The notes beneath the pieces are model-generated. The model did not search any database, was not told where the DNA came from, and was given only the letters and a program-made list of their open reading frames with translations. Shown in pieces: positions 23,161 through 32,689 of a stretch of DNA of 64,000 bases. The number at the start of each line of letters is the position of its first letter. The stretch's first letter is position 1. Position numbers and translations under genes: made by a program. Origin of the DNA: an uncultured Eubacterium sp. (GTDB lineage: Bacteria; Bacillota; Clostridia; Oscillospirales; Acutalibacteraceae); contig CALWHV010000007.1 of NCBI GenBank assembly GCA_944380545.1, positions 328,116 to 392,115 on the forward strand. The letters run 5' to 3'.

Positions 23161-24345
23161 TTACGGTTCAAGCCTGACGCCGTCCGCCGTGTTGATGAAG
23201 CGAACGGAAAAATCATCCTTATACTGCGGATACGCCTCAAGATATTTCTCCTTGAGGAATTCCGCGGCAAAATCCTTTTTTGCGGGGTCGATAAGCGCTA
23301 TAGACGAGCCGTTGAAGCCCGCGCCGCTGAAGCGGCCGCCCCAAACGCCGTCGCACTCAAGCATAATCTCGTAGAGCTTTTTAAGCTCCGGCGAGCCTGT
23401 TTCCCAATTATAGATCGAGGAATGGCCGGATTCAAACATTATTCTGCCGAACTCCGCTATATCGCCGTTTCTCCAGGCGCGCGCGCCGCGCTGAACGCGC
23501 GAAAACTCGCCGTAAAAATGCTCCGCCCTGCGCCTCCACGCAGGGGGAAGCTTGCCCTTGTATTCGTCAAATATCTCGCGCGGAACATCGCGCATATAGC
23601 TGTCCTTAAAGCTGCCGTAGGGCACGCCGGCAAACGCGCGCAGCGCAAAGGACGCCGCCTTGGCCTCGTCCACCCGCGAATTGAACGCCGTGTTTGCAAG
23701 CTTTCTTTCCTTGCCGGAAAAGATGACGGCAAAAACATACGGCGGCATATCCGCGCTCTGCGGGATAAGCTCGTATTCATCGGTGAGCGTGTCAAGATAA
23801 AGCAGATGGTCCTTTTTTGAATAGACCTCGCAGCTTTGGTCCATAGTGCCCACATTCATCTCAAGATAATCGTGCTCCGCGTAAAGCGCAAGCTCTATAA
23901 GCTCCTTTTGGGTGAGGCTTATGCCGTTTATCCTGCAAATGGCGGTTATATACGCGATAAGCACCGCCGCCGAGGAGGAAAGCCCCCCGACCGGCAGGCT
24001 GCCGTGGATAACGCCGATCATACCCGTATCCACCCTGTGGCGGCGCTTTACGGAAACGAACGCCGCGCGGGCGAAATCGCCCCAGTCAAACGCCCTTTGT
24101 GAAAGCTCGTAGGCGGAAAACTCGGCAGCTCCGTCAAAATTTGCGCTGTAAAGCCGCACTGAGCCGTCGCTGGTGGGGAGATAGGCAAGCGTTACGCCCT
24201 CGTCTATCGCAAAGCCGGATATAAGCCCGTGCTGATAATCCGAATGTGCGCCCACCGGCGCAATCCTGTAAGGGCAGTACGCCGTGAGCGGCTCCTCCGC
24301 CGTGTTGAATTTTATTTTGAAAAGTTCCTGCGCCTGCATAGCCAT
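23161..24345 (-). CDS. GHMP kinase, galactokinase/galacturonokinase-like
   Basis: A ~394-residue sugar kinase of the GHMP superfamily. The three motifs are present: sugar-binding RIAPVGAHSDYQHG at the N terminus, ATP loop PVGGLSSSAAVLI, and the C-terminal GGRFSGAGFNGS. Classical galactokinase has GEHTDYNGG; the GAHSDYQ form here recalls plant and bacterial galacturonokinase-like proteins (GAHIDHQ), so the substrate may be a uronic acid or another hexose. No gal operon gene adjoins. I chose the ATG at 24345, with AAAGG upstream, over the GTG three bases earlier. Confidence 0.85.
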   Translation of the reverse strand: MAMQAQELFKIKFNTAEEPLTAYCPYRIAPVGAHSDYQHGLISGFAIDEGVTLAYLPTSDGSVRLYSANFDGAAEFSAYELSQRAFDWGDFARAAFVSVKRRHRVDTGMIGVIHGSLPVGGLSSSAAVLIAYITAICRINGISLTQKELIELALYAEHDYLEMNVGTMDQSCEVYSKKDHLLYLDTLTDEYELIPQSADMPPYVFAVIFSGKERKLANTAFNSRVDEAKAASFALRAFAGVPYGSFKDSYMRDVPREIFDEYKGKLPPAWRRRAEHFYGEFSRVQRGARAWRNGDIAEFGRIMFESGHSSIYNWETGSPELKKLYEIMLECDGVWGGRFSGAGFNGSSIALIDPAKKDFAAEFLKEKYLEAYPQYKDDFSVRFINTADGVRLEP

Positions 24346-24486
24346 CACCGTTGCCTTTCGGGCTGAAAGATTTTGATTTTTGCCGCGCGCCGCCTGAATC
24401 GGCGCCGCGCAAGATTGAACGGATTTATTTTACCATAAAGAAAGGAATAAGGCAACTAAAATAACTTTTCCGCCGCGCCTTTACGA

Positions 24487-24515
24487 TTGACAGGCTTTTC
24501 ATTATTGGGTATAAT
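24487..24515 (+). promoter_or_regulatory. Promoter of the glycosyltransferase operon
   Basis: TTGACA (24487-24492) and TATAAT (24510-24515), 17-base spacer, both perfect; start codon 58 bases downstream. Confidence 0.85.
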
Positions 24516-24572
24516 ACTAATAATATAAAAATCACTTTGTATATAAAAGCTTCCGCTCAAAGGGGGCGCAGG

Positions 24573-25646
24573 ATGAGCAGCAAGGGCATAAAGGTTTCCG
24601 TTATAATTCCCGTTTATAACGCGCAAAAATATCTTGAAAACACGCTTGAATGCGTTTTGGGGCAGAGCCTTAAGGAAATAGAGGTCATCTGCGTGGACGA
24701 CGGCTCGACCGATTCCTCGCCCGATATACTTAAAAGGGCGGCGAAAAGCGATCCGCGCGTCAAAATCATAACGCAGCAAAACCGCTACGCCGGCGCGGCA
24801 AGGAACGCCGGTATGGCGGCGGCAAGCGGGAAATACCTGGTGTTTTGGGACGCCGACGATCTTTTTGACCGCGGCGCGCTCAGGGCGATGTATCAAAAAT
24901 GCGAAAAGACGAGCGCCGATATATGCGTTTCGGCGGCGCGCAGGATGGACTGCGAGACCGGCAGAGTGCGCCTTACGCGGATATACCTCAACAAAAAGCG
25001 CATAGACGCGCCGGAGCCCTTTTCAAAAAGGAGCTGCGGCGGCGCGATATTCAATTTCACAACGAATGTGCCGTGGAACAAGATGTTTCTGCGCTCGTTT
25101 GTTGAAAAAAACAATCTTTCCTTTCAGGAGCTGCCGCAGGCGAACGACGCTTATTTTGTGATGACGGCTCTGTTTTACGCCGAAAGGATATGCACCGTTT
25201 CCCGGCCGCTTATGACCTACCGCGAGGATAATCCCAAAAGCACTACCGGCACGGCGAGCAAAAATATGACCTGTGTTTTTGAGGCGCTGAAAAAAACATA
25301 CGAGCGCATCTCAGCCGACGAGGGCTTTGACGGCGAGGTGCGCCGCTCGTTTGCAAACAAGGCGCTTGATTCGATGCTCTATTCCCTGCGCACGCAGAGA
25401 AGCGCCGAGGCGTACGGGCGGCTTTTTGAGCTTTACAAGGGCACGGCTCTGGAGCTTTTCGGCATTTCGGGGCACGGCGCGGATTATATTTACGATGGCG
25501 AAAAACGCGAGGAGCTTAAGCTGATGGAGAGCTGCGGCGCGTATGATTTTCTGCTTGAAAAGGCGCGGCGGTACGAAAGGCGCTATCGCCTGCTGAGCAC
25601 GGACACGGCGGTGCGCATTATCCGCCTTATCAAAAGAATAAACTGA
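24573..25646 (+). CDS. Family 2 glycosyltransferase (A)
   Basis: A 357-residue GT2 enzyme with the GT-A fold: N-terminal VSVIIPVYNAQKYLENTL, the nucleotide-binding VDDGSTDSSPDIL, and the acidic metal site WDADDLF near residue 90. The C-terminal ~150 residues are helical and family-variable. No membrane span, so it acts at the inner membrane face. ATG at 24573 is preferred over earlier starts because GGGGGCGCAGG directly precedes it and the coding pattern starts there. First gene of a four-gene operon with glf and two further GT2 enzymes. Confidence 0.9.
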   Translation: MSSKGIKVSVIIPVYNAQKYLENTLECVLGQSLKEIEVICVDDGSTDSSPDILKRAAKSDPRVKIITQQNRYAGAARNAGMAAASGKYLVFWDADDLFDRGALRAMYQKCEKTSADICVSAARRMDCETGRVRLTRIYLNKKRIDAPEPFSKRSCGGAIFNFTTNVPWNKMFLRSFVEKNNLSFQELPQANDAYFVMTALFYAERICTVSRPLMTYREDNPKSTTGTASKNMTCVFEALKKTYERISADEGFDGEVRRSFANKALDSMLYSLRTQRSAEAYGRLFELYKGTALELFGISGHGADYIYDGEKREELKLMESCGAYDFLLEKARRYERRYRLLSTDTAVRIIRLIKRIN

Positions 25647-25660
25647 AACGGAGAAGGGCA

Positions 25661-26773
25661 ATGGATAAAAAATACGATTATCTGATAGTCGGCAGCGGGC
25701 TTTTCGGCAGCGTGTTTGCGCACGAGGCGGCAAAGCGCGGCAAGAGCTGCCTTGTGCTGGAGCGCAGGGCGCACATAGCCGGAAACATATACACGGAAAA
25801 TGTGCACGGCATCAATGTTCACCGCTACGGCGCGCATATCTTTCACACGAGCGACAAAAGAATTTGGAGCTATATAAACCAATTTGCCGAATTCAACAAC
25901 TATATAAATTCGCCCGTTGCGATATACGGCGACGAGCTTTACAATATGCCGTTCAATATGAACACCTTTTCAAAGATGTGGGGCATAAAGACCCCCACCG
26001 AGGCAAGGGAGATAATAGAGCGGCAAAAGGCGCAGTGCGCCGTGGGCGAGCCTAAAAACCTTGAAGAGCAGGCGCTTTCGCTTGTTGGAAGGGATGTTTA
26101 CGAAAAGCTTGTTAAGGGCTACACGGAAAAGCAGTGGGGCAGAAGCTGCACCGAGCTGCCCGCCTTTATAATAAAGCGGCTTCCCGTGAGATACACATAC
26201 GACAACAATTATTTCAACGACCGCTACCAGGGCATACCCGAGGGCGGCTACACGCAGATATGCGAAAAGCTGCTGAGCGATGCGGATGTGCTTACCTCCA
26301 CCTCCTTTGAGGACTACAAAAGCGCGCACGACATCTCCGGTATGAAAATAGTTTACACCGGCAATATAGACGAATATTTCGGCTACCGGCTGGGCGCGCT
26401 GCAATACCGCACCGTTCGCTTTGAAACGGAATATCTTAGCGATGTTGACAACTACCAGGGCAACGCCGTTGTGAACTACACCTCGCGCGAGGTGCCGTAC
26501 ACAAGGGTGATAGAGCACAAGCATTTTGAATTCGGCAAGGGCAGCGGCACGGTCATCTCACGCGAATACTCCTCGGAATGGAGCGTGGGCATAGAGCCGT
26601 ACTACCCGATAAACAATGAAGAAAACAACGCCCTTTACGAGCGTTACAGAGAGCTTGGCGAAAAGGAAAGGAATGTTATCTTCGGCGGCAGGCTCGGAAC
26701 ATACAAGTATTACGATATGGACAAGGTGATCGCCTCCGCACTTGAGGCGGTTGAAAAGGAATTCGGGCGGTAA
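25661..26773 (+). CDS. glf: UDP-galactopyranose mutase
   Basis: A 370-residue flavoenzyme converting UDP-galactopyranose to UDP-galactofuranose. The FAD-binding Rossmann motif is GSGLFGSVFAHEAAKRG, with ERRAHIAGN as its second strand. Family-specific segments follow: HRYGAHIFHT, YNMPFNMNTF, VKGYTEKQWG, and the C-terminal YYPINNEENN with the arginine-rich RYRELGEKE. It sits between glycosyltransferases, which implies a galactofuranose-containing surface glycan in this organism. Confidence 0.96.
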   Translation: MDKKYDYLIVGSGLFGSVFAHEAAKRGKSCLVLERRAHIAGNIYTENVHGINVHRYGAHIFHTSDKRIWSYINQFAEFNNYINSPVAIYGDELYNMPFNMNTFSKMWGIKTPTEAREIIERQKAQCAVGEPKNLEEQALSLVGRDVYEKLVKGYTEKQWGRSCTELPAFIIKRLPVRYTYDNNYFNDRYQGIPEGGYTQICEKLLSDADVLTSTSFEDYKSAHDISGMKIVYTGNIDEYFGYRLGALQYRTVRFETEYLSDVDNYQGNAVVNYTSREVPYTRVIEHKHFEFGKGSGTVISREYSSEWSVGIEPYYPINNEENNALYERYRELGEKERNVIFGGRLGTYKYYDMDKVIASALEAVEKEFGR

Positions 26774-26795
26774 GCCCGCGCTTGGAGAGGTGGAT

Positions 26796-27959
26796 ATGGC
26801 AAAGGTTTCAATAATCGTGCCCGCTTTCAATGTGGAGCCGTATGTGGACGAGTGTATGCGCAGCATCACCCGCCAAACGCTTGAGGATATAGAGATAATC
26901 TGCATAAACGACGGCTCAACGGACGGCACGCTTGACATCCTTAAAAAATACGCCGAGAGCGACCCGCGCATAGTGCTGATAGACAAGGAAAACGGCGGCT
27001 ACGGCATTGGTATGAACATCGGGCTCAACACGGCGAGCGGCGAATATATAGGCATTGTGGAGCCGGATGATTTTGTGCCTGTAAATATGTTCGGCGACCT
27101 TTACGATATTGCAAAGGAAAACGACCTTGATTTCGTTAAGGCGGATTTTTACAGGTTTGAGCGTGCCGAAAACGGCGATATGTTTTTGACATACAATCAT
27201 CTTGACCGCAAAAATCAATACTACAACCGCGTGTTTGACCCCAGCCATACTCCGGAGGCTATCCGCTTTATAATGAACACCTGGAGCGGCATCTACAAAA
27301 GGTCGTTTCTTGAGGAACACAATATACGCCACAACGAAACGCCGGGCGCGTCCTTTCAGGACAACGGCTTTTGGTTTCAGACCTTTGCCTTTGCAAAGCG
27401 CGGTATGATAATAGACCGCCCTTACTATATGAACAGGCGCGACAACCCGAACAGCTCCGTTAAAAATGTGCAGAAGATATACTGCATCAACGCGGAATAC
27501 GACCATATCAAGGATATTCTGCTGCGCCATCCCGAAACCTGGGAGCGCTTCAAGGGCTATTACACGATGAAGCGCTTTCACAACAGCGTGGCGACGCTCA
27601 GAAGGATAGCCAACGAATACAAGCGCGATTATGTGGAGCGCTTTTCAAAGGAGATGAAGCGCGCAAAGGCGCTGGGCGAGATAGACGAGGAGCTTTTCAC
27701 CGCCGCCGAGCGCGACAATCTGCACCTTTTGATGACGAAGCCCGAGATGTACTACCAGCTTAAGGCGCTTAAGATGAACAACGGCCCCTCCGCTATGAAC
27801 AGCAATTTCAAGCAGGTGAACGCGGAGCTTTACAAAATCAAGCGCTCAAAGGCGTACAAGGTTGGGAAAATAATTATGTACCTGCCCTACAAATTCGTGC
27901 GTTTCGCCAAAAAGATATACAGAAAGATTAACAAAAAAAGAAAGGGGTATCAAAAATGA
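26796..27959 (+). CDS. Family 2 glycosyltransferase (B)
   Basis: A 387-residue GT2 enzyme. N-terminal VSIIVPAFNVEPYVDECM, nucleotide site NDGSTDGTLDIL, and a variant acidic motif VEPDDFVP in place of DxD. After the catalytic domain (to about residue 230) is a long helical C-terminal region ending in a basic tail (KKIYRKINKKRKG) that could lie along the membrane. Start at 26796 has GGAGAGG upstream and follows glf after 22 bases. It overlaps the next gene by four bases, so they are translationally coupled. Confidence 0.9.
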   Translation: MAKVSIIVPAFNVEPYVDECMRSITRQTLEDIEIICINDGSTDGTLDILKKYAESDPRIVLIDKENGGYGIGMNIGLNTASGEYIGIVEPDDFVPVNMFGDLYDIAKENDLDFVKADFYRFERAENGDMFLTYNHLDRKNQYYNRVFDPSHTPEAIRFIMNTWSGIYKRSFLEEHNIRHNETPGASFQDNGFWFQTFAFAKRGMIIDRPYYMNRRDNPNSSVKNVQKIYCINAEYDHIKDILLRHPETWERFKGYYTMKRFHNSVATLRRIANEYKRDYVERFSKEMKRAKALGEIDEELFTAAERDNLHLLMTKPEMYYQLKALKMNNGPSAMNSNFKQVNAELYKIKRSKAYKVGKIIMYLPYKFVRFAKKIYRKINKKRKGYQK

Positions 27960-28921
27960 CGGAAAATGAAAGCATAAAGGTATCCGTTATAATCCCCGTT
28001 TACAATGTTGAAAAATACCTGCGGCAGAATCTTGAGAGCGTTGCCGCGCAGACGCTTAAGGACATAGAGGTTATCCTTGTTGACGACGGCTCAACGGATT
28101 CCTCCTTTGAGATATGCGAGGAATTTGCGCAAAAGGACAGCCGCTTCACCGCCGTGCGCCAGCAAAACGCGGGCGCGGGCGCGGCAAGAAACAACGGGCT
28201 GCGCCGCGCAAGAGGCAAATACCTTTCCTTTCTTGATTCAGACGATTTTTTTGAGCCGGATATGCTTGAAACGGCGTTTAACAAGGCGGAGGAGCTGCGC
28301 GCGGATTTTGTTGTTTTTGATTCCGACCAGTATCTTGAGGACGAAAACCGCTTCAACTACGCCGCCTGGACTGTGAGATACGCCGAGCTGCCCCCCTATC
28401 AGCCGTTTAACCGCCACGCCTTTACGGACAATATCTTTAAGGTGTTCGTAGGCTGGGCGTGGGACAAGCTGTTTAACCGCGACTGGGTGCTGAAAAACGA
28501 TCTTTGGTTTCAGGAGCAGCGCACGAGCAACGATATGCTGTTCGTTTTTTCCGCCGTTGCCATAGCCGGAAGGATGGGCTACTGCGAAAAGGGGCGCGTG
28601 CTTGCGCACCAGCGCAGGAACAACAAGGCTTCCCTTTCAAACACACGCGAAAAATCCTGGGACTGCTTTTACAACGCGCTTTGCGCTCTAAAGCAAAGGC
28701 TTGTTGACGAGGGGATATTTGCCGGCTGCGAAAAGGATTATATAAACTACGCGCTGCATTTTGCGCTTTGGAACCTCAACACCCTTGCCGAGCCGACGCA
28801 CCAAAAGCTTTACGACAAGCTGAAAAACGAATGGTGGCGCGAGCTTGGCGTTGCCGGCAGGGAGCGCGACTATTTTTACAACAAAAAGGAATTTGATAAA
28901 TACAAGGAGCTTTTCGGATAA
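27956..28921 (+). CDS. Family 2 glycosyltransferase (C)
   Basis: A 321-residue GT2 enzyme closely related in layout to glycosyltransferase A: VSVIIPVYNVEKYLRQNL, VDDGSTDSSFEI and the metal site LDSDDFFEPD. Its C-terminal region (TSNDMLFVFSAVAIAGR and the YNKKEF tail) matches the GT2 enzymes of gut Clostridia that add sugars to capsule or teichoic-acid-like polymers. The start overlaps the stop of the preceding gene (ATGA). Donor and acceptor are unknown. Confidence 0.9.
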   Translation: MTENESIKVSVIIPVYNVEKYLRQNLESVAAQTLKDIEVILVDDGSTDSSFEICEEFAQKDSRFTAVRQQNAGAGAARNNGLRRARGKYLSFLDSDDFFEPDMLETAFNKAEELRADFVVFDSDQYLEDENRFNYAAWTVRYAELPPYQPFNRHAFTDNIFKVFVGWAWDKLFNRDWVLKNDLWFQEQRTSNDMLFVFSAVAIAGRMGYCEKGRVLAHQRRNNKASLSNTREKSWDCFYNALCALKQRLVDEGIFAGCEKDYINYALHFALWNLNTLAEPTHQKLYDKLKNEWWRELGVAGRERDYFYNKKEFDKYKELFG

Positions 28922-28928
28922 GGGCATA

Positions 28929-28969
28929 AAAAACGGCTTGCGCACTCTTTTGTGCGGCAAGCCGTTTTT
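28929..28969 (+). terminator. Terminator of the glycosyltransferase operon
   Basis: AAACGGCTTGC...GCAC pairs with GTGC...GCAAGCCGTTT and is followed by TTGTTTTG. Confidence 0.85.
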
Positions 28970-28976
28970 GTTTTGC

Positions 28977-29300
28977 AAAGGGGCTGCTGACAGCAGCCCA
29001 TATAACAACCCCTCAGTCTGCTTCGCAGACAGCTCCCCTTACACAGGGGAGCCTTGAGCAAATCGCCGAAATTACGGCTTTTAGCAACCACATCGGGGTC
29101 CCCGAAAAGCGACAGCCCGACAATCCCGCGTAGGGGCGGCGACCCGCCGCCCGCTTGGAGCGAGCAATCGCCGAATTTGCGTTTCGTTGGCGGGCTGCTG
29201 ATAGCAGCCCCTACGCGATGTTTGGTAAAATAACATTATTTTTATTTGGCGGTTGCGAACGAAATGGTATGAATTTCGACGAAGTGCGTTATTTTGTCGC
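28977..29300. repeat. Composite dispersed repeat A, copy 2
   Basis: Between convergent genes. Contains GGGCTGCTGACAGCAGCCC, the CTCAGTCTGCTTCGCAGACAG block, ACAGGGGAGCCTTGAGCAA, GGGGTCCCCGAAAAGCG, CGTAGGGGCGGC, and the terminal block TGCGAACGAAATGGTATG followed by AATTTCGACGAAG. Confidence 0.8.
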
Positions 29301-30302
29301 TTACTCGGAAAACGGCACAACATCCTTTACCGCCTCGGCGGGGGTGATGATGCGATCCGCATTATCTATATCCACCAGCTTATAGCGGGTGCAGCCCATA
29401 CCGAGCTCCTGCATATATGTGAGCTGGCGAAGCCCGCGGCGGGATTCGATACGCTGAACAAGCGCCTTTTTCTGCTCCGGCTTCATAGCGTAAACAAGAT
29501 CTACGCACGCCTGATCCGCGGCAAGGATATCCGTTGAAGCGATTATGCCGACATTCGGCGTAACAACCGGTTCAGCCGCCGTGCCCTCGCAGTCGCAGGA
29601 AACGCTCATATTGCGCATAACATTCACAAAGGTGATGTGCGGTGCAAAGTGATCGACCGTTGCCTTGGCGGATTCCGTCATCCGCTCCATAAACTCCTCG
29701 TCGCTTATATCCCACATATCATCCGAGCCGGGCGTGGTGTGTATCATCTTTTTGCCTATTCTGCCGTCCGCGCAGCCGATGCCGATATTTTTGCACGAGC
29801 CGCCGAAGCCGCCCTTTGTGTGGCCCTTGAAATGCGTAAGCACAAAAAGCGAATCGTAATCAAGAAGCCCCTTGCCCATATACATCTCATCAAACCACTT
29901 GCCGCCCCTGACGGGCAGCGCGGCAACGCCGTTTTCATCCATAATATCAACGGGGCAGAAATCCCAGCCGTTGATTTCAAGCGTTTTCCTGTGCTGCTCG
30001 GTGGTGTAGCGGTCGCCCTCGTAATATGTGTTGGTTTCAACGATAACGCCCTGCTTAAGCTCCTTTTTAAGCAGCTCCTTTACCCATTCGCGCGGAATGA
30101 TATTAGGGCCGTGCTGCTCGCCGGTGTGAAGCTTGACGGCGACCTTTCCGCACAGCGGCGCCTTTACCCTTTCAAATATCCTGAGCAGCCCCGCGGCGGA
30201 GAGCTCCCTTGTGAAAAATACGGTGCTTTCGCCGCCCGTTCTGCTTTCATACGGGATATATATGTTTCCGCCCGTGCCGGGGACGGCTGCCTTGCTTTTC
30301 AT
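29301..30302 (-). CDS. DUF362 domain protein
   Basis: A 333-residue DUF362 protein. Family landmarks are KVAVKLHTGEQHGPN near residue 50, NTYYEGDRY, LTHFKGHTKGGFGGSCKNIGIG around residue 160-180, and a C-terminal ADQACVDLVYAM. The Gly/Cys-containing GGSCKNIGIGC loop is typical. Many DUF362 proteins carry a 4Fe-4S ferredoxin segment; no CxxCxxC motif is seen in this one. Start at 30302 has GGAGGGA upstream. Possible redox or metal-related function; not established. Confidence 0.85.
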   Translation of the reverse strand: MKSKAAVPGTGGNIYIPYESRTGGESTVFFTRELSAAGLLRIFERVKAPLCGKVAVKLHTGEQHGPNIIPREWVKELLKKELKQGVIVETNTYYEGDRYTTEQHRKTLEINGWDFCPVDIMDENGVAALPVRGGKWFDEMYMGKGLLDYDSLFVLTHFKGHTKGGFGGSCKNIGIGCADGRIGKKMIHTTPGSDDMWDISDEEFMERMTESAKATVDHFAPHITFVNVMRNMSVSCDCEGTAAEPVVTPNVGIIASTDILAADQACVDLVYAMKPEQKKALVQRIESRRGLRQLTYMQELGMGCTRYKLVDIDNADRIITPAEAVKDVVPFSE

Positions 30303-30350
30303 AAAAATCCCTCCGTACTTCAATCTGTTGAGCCGGCGCGAGTTTATCCG

Positions 30351-32477
30351 TTAAACGCCGGTGAACTCATATATGGCGCCGGTGAATGACGCGGCATAGA
30401 GCACGCCGTTTTCGCCCCAGACAGGCGTGCTCAAAACGGGCGAGCCGACGGTAACGGAGCCAACTATGCTGCCGTCCGCCTTATTTATTCTGTATATCCT
30501 TGAATCCGAGGCGGCAAAGATAAGCGTGTCGCCGCTGAGGATGAACTTGCTTTCAACCGATTTGGCGTCGCCGCCGGTGTAAGGCGCCGTGTATACCATG
30601 CTGACTCCGGGCTGCATATTCCAAATAATGCCGCCGGTTTCAATATCGTAGGCAACAACGCCCTTGTCCGACGAGGCGATATACGCCGTGCCGCCGTCTA
30701 TCAGCGGCTGGGAGGCGGTGGCGAAATTATAGCCGGTGTCGTCCGTTTTTCTTGTTATCTTGCCGCTGTTTGCGTCAACAAGCATAATCGCGTCGCTGTC
30801 TGCAACAAGCAGCGTGTTTTCGTTCACAACGGCGGGCGTTGAGCTTCTGAAGCGGATGTCCTCGTCATCGTTTGACCAAAGAACGCTGCCCGTCTCCTTA
30901 TCGAGCGCAACGAGCGCGTCCCAATGCGAGCTTACTATGAGCTTGCTGCCGCAGAGCATAAATTCCGCCGCGGAGGACTCGCCCCTGTCGCGGTTCGTCT
31001 GCCACACCTGCTCGCCGGTGCTTATATCGAGCGCGCGTATATCGCGCACACCGCCTGCAAAGACGAGACTGCCGTCCGTGCAGATGCCGGCGCTCGTGTT
31101 GAGCGGCATATTCCATGCAGCGGAAAAGCTCCACAGCTCCTCGCCCGTTTCGGCGTTGAGGCAGCAGATATTGCCGCTGCAGTCCTGAGCTATGAGCTTG
31201 CCGTCCTGAAGCAGGATATTGTTTTTAACGGAATTTTCCGTTTCGTGTTCCCAAACTACGGCGCCGCTTGCGGTATCTACGCAGTAAACGCCGCACTTGC
31301 GCGGCCAGTCATCGTCCGCCGTGGCAGCGAAGAGCTTGCCGCCGCTGTAAATCGGGTCTGCAAAAAGCACATTCCCCGAAAGCTGCGCAAGCAGACGCGC
31401 GTGCGTTTCGTCCGCCGCGGTGAAGCGCGAGTCGTCATAATAGTGCATCTCGGTGGTGACGACGCCGTTTTCATCAATGTAAATCATTCTGGCGCCGCTG
31501 GGCGATTCGTCTATGCCGCCGCAGTCCGGACGCGCGGTGGAGATGTTCAGCACATCGTCCGTTTCCTCAACGGTTTCGCCGTTGTTCATATCAACATAAT
31601 TATAGTGATAATGGCCGAACACCCAAGCGATAAGATTGTGCTTTTTGAGGTCAAGCTCCTTGCGGTCGAACTCTATAACATAATCGTCCGACAGGGGCTT
31701 GTCGTGATTGAACATAACCACCTTCATATCGGGGTCGGTGTTTGCAAGGTCGTTTTCAAGCCAGCGCCAGCGGTCGTTTTTACTGTAGCCGGAGGAGTAA
31801 TCGGCGCCGGTCTGGAAGGGCGTAACAACATAATGCACATTGCCCACCTCAAACGAATACCATACGGGGCCGTAAATGCTTTCAAAAAGCTGCTCGCCGT
31901 AATCGCCGTCCACATAATCGTGGTTGCCGATGATATAGCGCACGGGCACGCCCATCGTTTGGGTGTTCATATCGTTTTTATGGCGCTTGAGCCCCTCTTC
32001 GTAGCAGATGTCGCCCGTGTGGATAAGAAACGCGGGCTTTTCGCTGTCTGCAAGCTCCTTGAGGTAATCGAGCCACTCGCCGGTGCCGCCCTCGCCTATC
32101 TCCGTGTCGGATATCTGCAAAAACGAATGTTCGGCGCCCGCCTCTATATCGGAGCGCTCAAGCGTGAAATCATAGGACGGCGTGCCGTCCACGACAGGAA
32201 TGTAATAATCCTCTGTCCAGTACCCCGCGGGTGGCGTAACGGTAACGAAGCGCGCCTTGCGCCAGCCGCTGAGCTTATATCTGCCGTTATCATCCGTTTT
32301 AACAACATTGCGCCCGTCCGAAACGCTTACATTTGCAGCCGGCTCGCCCGTTTCGGCATATGTAACCGTGCCCGTGAACGGGCCCTTTACATTGATTATC
32401 AGGTACCCCGCCACGCAGCCCGCCGCTATGGCAAGCACCAGAACAACTACAGCTATCGCGATCTTTGCCTTTTTCAT
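30351..32477 (-). CDS. Membrane-anchored metallophosphoesterase with PQQ-like beta-propeller
   Basis: A 708-residue envelope protein with an uncleaved-type N-terminal membrane helix (residues ~5-27), a carboxypeptidase-regulatory-like beta sandwich (~32-110), a calcineurin-like phosphoesterase domain (~115-360) and a C-terminal PQQ-like (WD/quinoprotein-type) propeller (~370-708). Phosphoesterase motifs are ISDTEIGEGG (usual DxH has Glu where His normally binds metal), HTGDICYEEG, GNHDYVDGD, FNHDKPL and GHYHYNYVD. The propeller shows repeated GxxVWxxxTE-like blades such as VDTASGAVVWEHE. Substrate and whether the propeller binds a ligand are unknown. Confidence 0.85.
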   Translation of the reverse strand: MKKAKIAIAVVVLVLAIAAGCVAGYLIINVKGPFTGTVTYAETGEPAANVSVSDGRNVVKTDDNGRYKLSGWRKARFVTVTPPAGYWTEDYYIPVVDGTPSYDFTLERSDIEAGAEHSFLQISDTEIGEGGTGEWLDYLKELADSEKPAFLIHTGDICYEEGLKRHKNDMNTQTMGVPVRYIIGNHDYVDGDYGEQLFESIYGPVWYSFEVGNVHYVVTPFQTGADYSSGYSKNDRWRWLENDLANTDPDMKVVMFNHDKPLSDDYVIEFDRKELDLKKHNLIAWVFGHYHYNYVDMNNGETVEETDDVLNISTARPDCGGIDESPSGARMIYIDENGVVTTEMHYYDDSRFTAADETHARLLAQLSGNVLFADPIYSGGKLFAATADDDWPRKCGVYCVDTASGAVVWEHETENSVKNNILLQDGKLIAQDCSGNICCLNAETGEELWSFSAAWNMPLNTSAGICTDGSLVFAGGVRDIRALDISTGEQVWQTNRDRGESSAAEFMLCGSKLIVSSHWDALVALDKETGSVLWSNDDEDIRFRSSTPAVVNENTLLVADSDAIMLVDANSGKITRKTDDTGYNFATASQPLIDGGTAYIASSDKGVVAYDIETGGIIWNMQPGVSMVYTAPYTGGDAKSVESKFILSGDTLIFAASDSRIYRINKADGSIVGSVTVGSPVLSTPVWGENGVLYAASFTGAIYEFTGV

Positions 32478-32689
32478 AATCCCTCTCCTTAACAGGCGCT
32501 GCGCCGCGCCGAAACTGCTCCAACCATTCGCTTAATAACAGCATACACCATTATAAAAAATAAAGCAATAGAGTAATAAAAAATATTAACGAACACAATA
32601 TGGTTTTAAACGGTTTCAGCTTGCGGCTCACCTTGTGCGGGCGAGCTTTCGCTTTGCCTTTGCAAACAAAAAACGCCTCCCTTTACACA

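Noticed and set aside
30924..32492. 522-codon plus-strand open frame opposite the phosphoesterase gene
   Set aside because: Antisense shadow caused by GC-rich codon use; the minus-strand frame has all domain motifs and this one has none.
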